From an uncultured Clostridia bacterium (GTDB taxonomy: Bacteria; Bacillota; Clostridia; UBA1381), in the NCBI GenBank assembly GCA_947624485.1, contig CANQKM010000001.1, forward strand, positions 310,001-374,000: a stretch of 64,000 nucleotides of DNA, given 5' to 3'. Position 1 is the stretch's first letter; the number at the start of each line of letters is the position of its first letter. Positions 58,492-64,000 of the stretch are shown here, one piece after another. The notes beneath the pieces were generated by a model. That model saw only the letters and a program-made list of their open reading frames with translations. It did not search any database and was not told the origin of the DNA. The position numbers were made by a program, and so were the translations under genes.

Positions 58492-58592
58492 ACGCGTATT
58501 CTCCCTTCGTTAAGAGACCGTTTATTGTCTATTATATCCATTATACACGAATATAAGGCTTTTTTCAATACATATTTTACCGATACCGAAAT

Positions 58593-59690
58593 TTATTCGC
58601 CGCGCGCGGTCATAAACTTGTAAACCTCGGTACACATCATAATAAACGCTCCCGCTCCGTGAAGGTCGTTCGCGACGGTCGGGCGGTAGAAATAGTAGTC
58701 CTCGCGTCCCACGCCCGTGCCGACGCACACGCCGGTGACGCTCAGCTTATTGCCGTCGCTCTCCGTCTTTGAAAGCGCGCCGTTGTAGCCCGCGATAATC
58801 ATGTCGTCGTATTCCTCGCCTATCACGCCGTTGTTGCGGAACTTTGCCGCCGCGTACGTTATGAGCGATGTGGCGGACGTTTCGAGCCAGTTGCGCGGAT
58901 CGTTGACCTTGTCAAGCACCTGGTACCACATACCCGTTTCCTTGTCCTGATACGTCTTTAAAACATCAAGAAGCTCCTTGCCTATTTTTACGGATAACGC
59001 GTACAATTCGCTGTCCTTCGGTGCGAGCGACGTAAACTCGGACAGAGCCACTACGTACCAGCTCATCGCGCGTCCCCAGTGAACCTTTATAAGTCCCGTC
59101 TCACGGTCGGCGAAAATATGCTGATGCGTGTCGTCCCACATGTGATAGAGCAGTCCCGTTTCGGGGTTTGTCATGTTTTCGCGTATCAGCTTTACCTGCG
59201 TGCAGATCTTGTCGTACATATACGGCACGTTAAACTTGTTCGCGTACATGGCGGTGAAAAATCCCATCATGTACATCGTGTCGAGCCACATTTGGTTCTT
59301 GTTGCGGTACTTGTGCCACACTCCGCCCTTTGCGTTTGTGGGCCACTTTTCAACAGCGTCAAACATTCTGTCGAGCATTTTCTTGTACTTCAGATAACCT
59401 GTTGACTCGAACAGATTAAAGAGCAAAACGCCCGGCTGGATGTCGTCAAACTCCGTAAGGTCGGCGCTTGAGCTGTTGCCGTCCTCGTCAATATGCTTGT
59501 CAACCCATTCGCGTATGTACGTTCTGTACTTTTCCTCGTGCGACAGGTGGTATATTTTTTCAACACCCGTCAAAAATACGCCCTGGTGGTAGTGGAAACG
59601 GTCTGCTGGCGGCAGCGTGTCGGGCGTGTAGTCCCCCATAACGCTGTCGGCGCACATTTTCGCATAATCCAATGCGGTCGGATTAGCCAT
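58593..59690 (-). CDS. Glycoside hydrolase family 88/105 (unsaturated rhamnogalacturonyl hydrolase-like)
   Basis: YHQGVFLTGVEKIYHL, VHWGRAMSWYVVALSEF, ETSATSLITYAAAKF. Confidence 0.88.
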   Translation of the reverse strand: MANPTALDYAKMCADSVMGDYTPDTLPPADRFHYHQGVFLTGVEKIYHLSHEEKYRTYIREWVDKHIDEDGNSSSADLTEFDDIQPGVLLFNLFESTGYLKYKKMLDRMFDAVEKWPTNAKGGVWHKYRNKNQMWLDTMYMMGFFTAMYANKFNVPYMYDKICTQVKLIRENMTNPETGLLYHMWDDTHQHIFADRETGLIKVHWGRAMSWYVVALSEFTSLAPKDSELYALSVKIGKELLDVLKTYQDKETGMWYQVLDKVNDPRNWLETSATSLITYAAAKFRNNGVIGEEYDDMIIAGYNGALSKTESDGNKLSVTGVCVGTGVGREDYYFYRPTVANDLHGAGAFIMMCTEVYKFMTARGE

Positions 59691-59729
59691 GATACATCAT
59701 CCTTTCTTTTTATATTAAATCATATTTTT

Positions 59730-60890
<1,161 letters not shown>

Positions 60891-61916
60891 CTATTTAATG
60901 AACATTGCATCGCCGAATGAGAAAAATCGGTACTTTTCCTTAACTGCCTCGGCGTACGCGTTAAGCACGTTTTCCCTGCCCGCGAGCGCGCTCACAAGCA
61001 TTATGAGCGTCGATTCGGGAAGGTGGAAATTGGTTATAAGCGCGTCAATGACGTGAAACTCGCTTCCCGGGCTTATAAAAATATCCGTCCAGCCGGTCGC
61101 GCCCTTAAGCGGCCAGCCGTTCATACCCGCCGTTTCAAGCACGCGCGTAGCCGTCGTGCCGACAGAGATCACGCGTCCGCCGTTTTCCTTCGTTTTGTTC
61201 ACAAGCTCGGCGGTTTCGTCGGGCAGAACGTAAAACTCGGAGTGCATTTTGTGGTCTTTTATATCCTCCGCCTTTACGGGGCGAAATGTACCCAAACCTA
61301 CGTGCAGCGTCACAAAGCCGATGTTTACGCCCTTTTCCTTGATTTTATCAAGAAGCTCCGGCGTAAAATGCAGTCCCGCTGTCGGCGCGGCGGCGCTGCC
61401 GCTGTTTTTGGCGTACACCGTCTGGTACCTGTCCTTATCCTCGAGCTTTTTCGTTATGTACGGCGGAAGCGGCATTTCGCCGAGGCGGTCGAGAACCTCC
61501 TCAAACACTCCCTCGTACTCAAATTTAACAAGGCGGTTGCCCTCGTTTACAATGTCGATTATCTCCGCGCGTAGCTCCCCGTTGCCGAATACGAACCTCG
61601 CGCCCGGTTTTGCCTTGCGCCCGGGCTTTAATATTACCTCCCACACATCGAGAGAGCGTTTCGTGAGCAGCAGAAACTCTATCGCTCCGCCCGTACCCTC
61701 TTTAACGCCGTGCAGTCTCGCGGGTATAACCTTTGTGTCGTTTAATATAAGCGTATCGCCCGCGTCAATGTAATCTGCTATATCATAAAAATGCTTATGC
61801 TCCGTTTTTCCGCTGTCCTTGTCGAGAACCATAAGCCTCGACGCGCTTCTGTCGCTTATCGGCTCCTGCGCGATAAGCTCCTTGGGAAGCTCGTAGTAAA
61901 AATCCTTTGTTTTCAA
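60891..61916 (-). CDS. queA: tRNA preQ1(34) S-adenosylmethionine ribosyltransferase-isomerase (TTG start proposed)
   Basis: [70 protein letters not shown]. Confidence 0.96.
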   Translation of the reverse strand: MKTKDFYYELPKELIAQEPISDRSASRLMVLDKDSGKTEHKHFYDIADYIDAGDTLILNDTKVIPARLHGVKEGTGGAIEFLLLTKRSLDVWEVILKPGRKAKPGARFVFGNGELRAEIIDIVNEGNRLVKFEYEGVFEEVLDRLGEMPLPPYITKKLEDKDRYQTVYAKNSGSAAAPTAGLHFTPELLDKIKEKGVNIGFVTLHVGLGTFRPVKAEDIKDHKMHSEFYVLPDETAELVNKTKENGGRVISVGTTATRVLETAGMNGWPLKGATGWTDIFISPGSEFHVIDALITNFHLPESTLIMLVSALAGRENVLNAYAEAVKEKYRFFSFGDAMFIK

Positions 61917-61989
61917 TATGCGTACCTCATTATGACTTATTTGTATTATTATAGCAAAAAATACGCCGCGTTGCAAGCACAAAATACAA

Positions 61990-62020
61990 AAACCTCCCGA
62001 CTTTAAGCGGGAGGTCTCGT
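61990..62020 (-). terminator. Terminator after the 65-aa ORF
   Basis: ACCTCCCG-actttaag-CGGGAGGT hairpin with A/T flank. Confidence 0.65.
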
Positions 62021-62021
62021 A

Positions 62022-62219
62022 TTATCGTTTTTTTGCGTCCGCGCGCGTTGTTTCGTCGGGAGAATAGTCGTAAATCGCCTTGTACGATTTTCTTTCCTCC
62101 CTGCTCTCCGGCGCGAACGGCATAAGTCCCGTGCAGTCGGTTGCCGACGCGATATGACCGCTGTCGAGGTCGGACATTTCGGGACTGAATATCACATGGT
62201 TATTGTCTTTCTTTTTCAC
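62022..62219 (-). CDS. Small 65-aa hypothetical protein
   Basis: GTG start preceded by RBS GGAAGGAG; followed by terminator; segment SATDCTGLMPFAPESREERKSYKAIYDY. Confidence 0.6.
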   Translation of the reverse strand: MKKKDNNHVIFSPEMSDLDSGHIASATDCTGLMPFAPESREERKSYKAIYDYSPDETTRADAKKR

Positions 62220-62327
62220 GTTGCTTCGCTCCTTCCGATTTTATTCTGCCCTTGACGTGCCGTTTTATTCCGAATGTACCGCGCTTTGCTCAATTCTGCA
62301 CAAAAAATCACAACATCTTGAAAAAAC

Positions 62328-62359
62328 ATATTGAAATTTTCAATATATTGTGGTATAAT
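62328..62359 (+). promoter_or_regulatory. Promoter with overlapping 19-bp palindrome upstream of glycyl-radical enzyme
   Basis: TTGAAA (62331-62336) N17 TATAAT (62354-62359); palindrome ATATTGAAA-T-TTTCAATAT 62328-62346. Confidence 0.7.
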
Positions 62360-62393
62360 ATAGAAAGTACATTTAGCATAGGAGAGTAACGTT

Positions 62394-64000
62394 ATGAGAA
62401 CATTCAATACCGAAGATATACCCAGAACAGAGCGAATAGACAAGCTTTTGGACGACCTATTCGCGAAAATGCCCGAAATAGAGGCTGACAGAGCCGTGCT
62501 TCTTACGGAAAGCTACAAGCAGACGGAGGATTTGCCGAACGTAAAGCGCCGCGCAATGGCGTTTGAACACATACTCGAAAATATCCCCATAACGATCCGC
62601 GACAACGAGCTTATAGTCGGAAGCGCGACGAAAGCGCCGAGAAGCTGTCAGGTGTTCCCCGAATACTCGTATGAGTGGCTTGAAGCCGAATTTGACACGG
62701 TCGAAACGCGTGAAGCCGATCCGTTCCACATAAGCGAGGAAACGAAGCGTGCGCTGCGCGAGGTGTACCCGTACTGGAAAGGCAAGACGACGAGCGAGCT
62801 TGCAACGGCATACATGGCACCCGAAGCGAGGCTCGCGATAGATCATAACATGTTTACGCCCGGCAACTATTTCTACAACGGCGTCGGACACGTTACCGTT
62901 GACTACGGCAAGGTCGTGCAGATAGGCTTTAAGGGCTACATGGAAATTCTCGAAAACGAATTAAATAAGGCTAACGTCTACGACAGCGACTACTCAAAGA
63001 GACATGAATTTTTGGAGTCGTGCCTTATCTCGTGCCGTGCGGCTATAAATTACGCGCGCCGCTACGCAAATCTCGCGTACGAAAAGGCGCAGAAATGTAC
63101 TGATCCGGTGCGTAAGCAGGAGCTAATGCAGATTGCGAAAAACTGCGCGAAGGTACCAGAAAACGGCGCGGACACGTTCTACGAAGCGTGCCAGTCGTTC
63201 TGGTTCGTGCAGATGCTGATTCAGATGGAGGCGAGCGGTCACTCGATTTCACCGGGACGCTTCGACCAGTATATGTACCCCTACTACAAAGCGGATATTG
63301 AAAAAGGTATACTGACGCGCGAGTTTGCGCAGGAGCTTCTCGACTGCATATGGATAAAGCTCAACGACCTCAACAAGGTTCGCGACGCGGCTTCGGCGGA
63401 GGGCTTCGCCGGCTACAGCCTGTTCCAGAACCTCTGCGCCGGCGGTCAGACGCGCGACGGTCTTGACGCGACAAACGACCTTTCTTTCCTTTGTATTCAG
63501 GCATCGATGCACACGCGTCTCCCCGCTCCGTCGTTCTCGGTTCGTATCTGGAACGGCACGCCGAACGAGTTCATGATAAAGTGCGCGGAGCTTACGCGCA
63601 CGGGCGTGGGACTTCCCGCGTACTATAACGACGAGGTTATTATCCCCGCGCTTATGAGCAGAGGCGTTACCTTGGAGGATGCGCGCGACTACAACATAAT
63701 CGGCTGCGTTGAGCCGCAGGCGTCGCATAAGACTGACGGCTGGCACGACGCTGCGTTCTTTAACATGTGCCGTCCGCTGGAGCTTGTGTTCTCTAACGGC
63801 GTTGACAAGGGCGTACAGGTCGGCTTAAAGACCGGCGATGTTCTGCAGATGAAAACGTTTGACGAGTTCTACGACGCGTACAAGGCGCAGATGAAGTACA
63901 TGATACAGCTTATGGTTAACGCCGACAACGCCATCGATGTTGCGCACGGCGAGCGCGGACAGCTTCCGTTTGTGTCGATGATGATTGACGACTGTATCGC
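62394..64000 (+). CDS. Glycyl radical enzyme, HypD (trans-4-hydroxy-L-proline dehydratase)-like, truncated at window end
   Basis: Own translation from ATG 62394: MRTFNTEDIPRTERIDKLLDDLF...; DNELIVGSATKAPR, thiyl-Cys motif YNIIGCVEPQASHKTDGWHDAAFFNM, SMHTRLPAPSFSVR; C-terminal glycyl motif lies outside the window. Confidence 0.8.
   Translation, partial: MRTFNTEDIPRTERIDKLLDDLFAKMPEIEADRAVLLTESYKQTEDLPNVKRRAMAFEHILENIPITIRDNELIVGSATKAPRSCQVFPEYSYEWLEAEFDTVETREADPFHISEETKRALREVYPYWKGKTTSELATAYMAPEARLAIDHNMFTPGNYFYNGVGHVTVDYGKVVQIGFKGYMEILENELNKANVYDSDYSKRHEFLESCLISCRAAINYARRYANLAYEKAQKCTDPVRKQELMQIAKNCAKVPENGADTFYEACQSFWFVQMLIQMEASGHSISPGRFDQYMYPYYKADIEKGILTREFAQELLDCIWIKLNDLNKVRDAASAEGFAGYSLFQNLCAGGQTRDGLDATNDLSFLCIQASMHTRLPAPSFSVRIWNGTPNEFMIKCAELTRTGVGLPAYYNDEVIIPALMSRGVTLEDARDYNIIGCVEPQASHKTDGWHDAAFFNMCRPLELVFSNGVDKGVQVGLKTGDVLQMKTFDEFYDAYKAQMKYMIQLMVNADNAIDVAHGERGQLPFVSMMIDDCI

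Noticed and set aside
61917-62000. preQ1 riboswitch upstream of queA-tgt
   Set aside because: Leader after the TTGCAA-N17-TATAAT promoter is only about 30 nt and lacks the preQ1 aptamer pattern.

Overview
The window looks like a chromosomal segment of an anaerobic, probably spore-forming Clostridia-type Firmicute. This is inferred from SpoIVB, SLH proteins, a glycyl-radical enzyme and sigma-A-like promoters. All calls come from reading the supplied sequence and ORF translations; no database search was run. Core metabolism: amtB-glnK, carAB, leuCDB, pcrA, a pyrH-frr-uppS-cdsA-dxr-rseP-ispG-aroQ-M24 peptidase operon, and queA-tgt. Envelope functions: PBP1A, an O-acetylation cassette (SGNH/DUF4358/MBOAT/DHHW), glycosyltransferases plus a CDP-glycerol transferase and galE, a 1792-aa repeat protein with SLH domains, a MacAB-like exporter followed by an SLH protein, and a Cthe_2159-like protein. 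Most interesting signals: (1) a BlaR1/M56 sensor with a C-terminal SLH-like region, paired with BlaI; (2) a carA leader with a consensus promoter, a 31-codon ORF, a U-rich tract and an overlapping terminator, resembling coupled pyrimidine attenuation; (3) two tandem terminator-like hairpins between a consensus promoter and glnK; (4) a divergent XRE regulator / C39-like secreted peptidase pair with two TGACA-N9-TGTCA operators 53 bp apart; (5) a perfect 19-bp palindrome over the -35 box of a HypD-like glycyl-radical enzyme gene. No CRISPR array, rRNA, tRNA or prophage was recognised.
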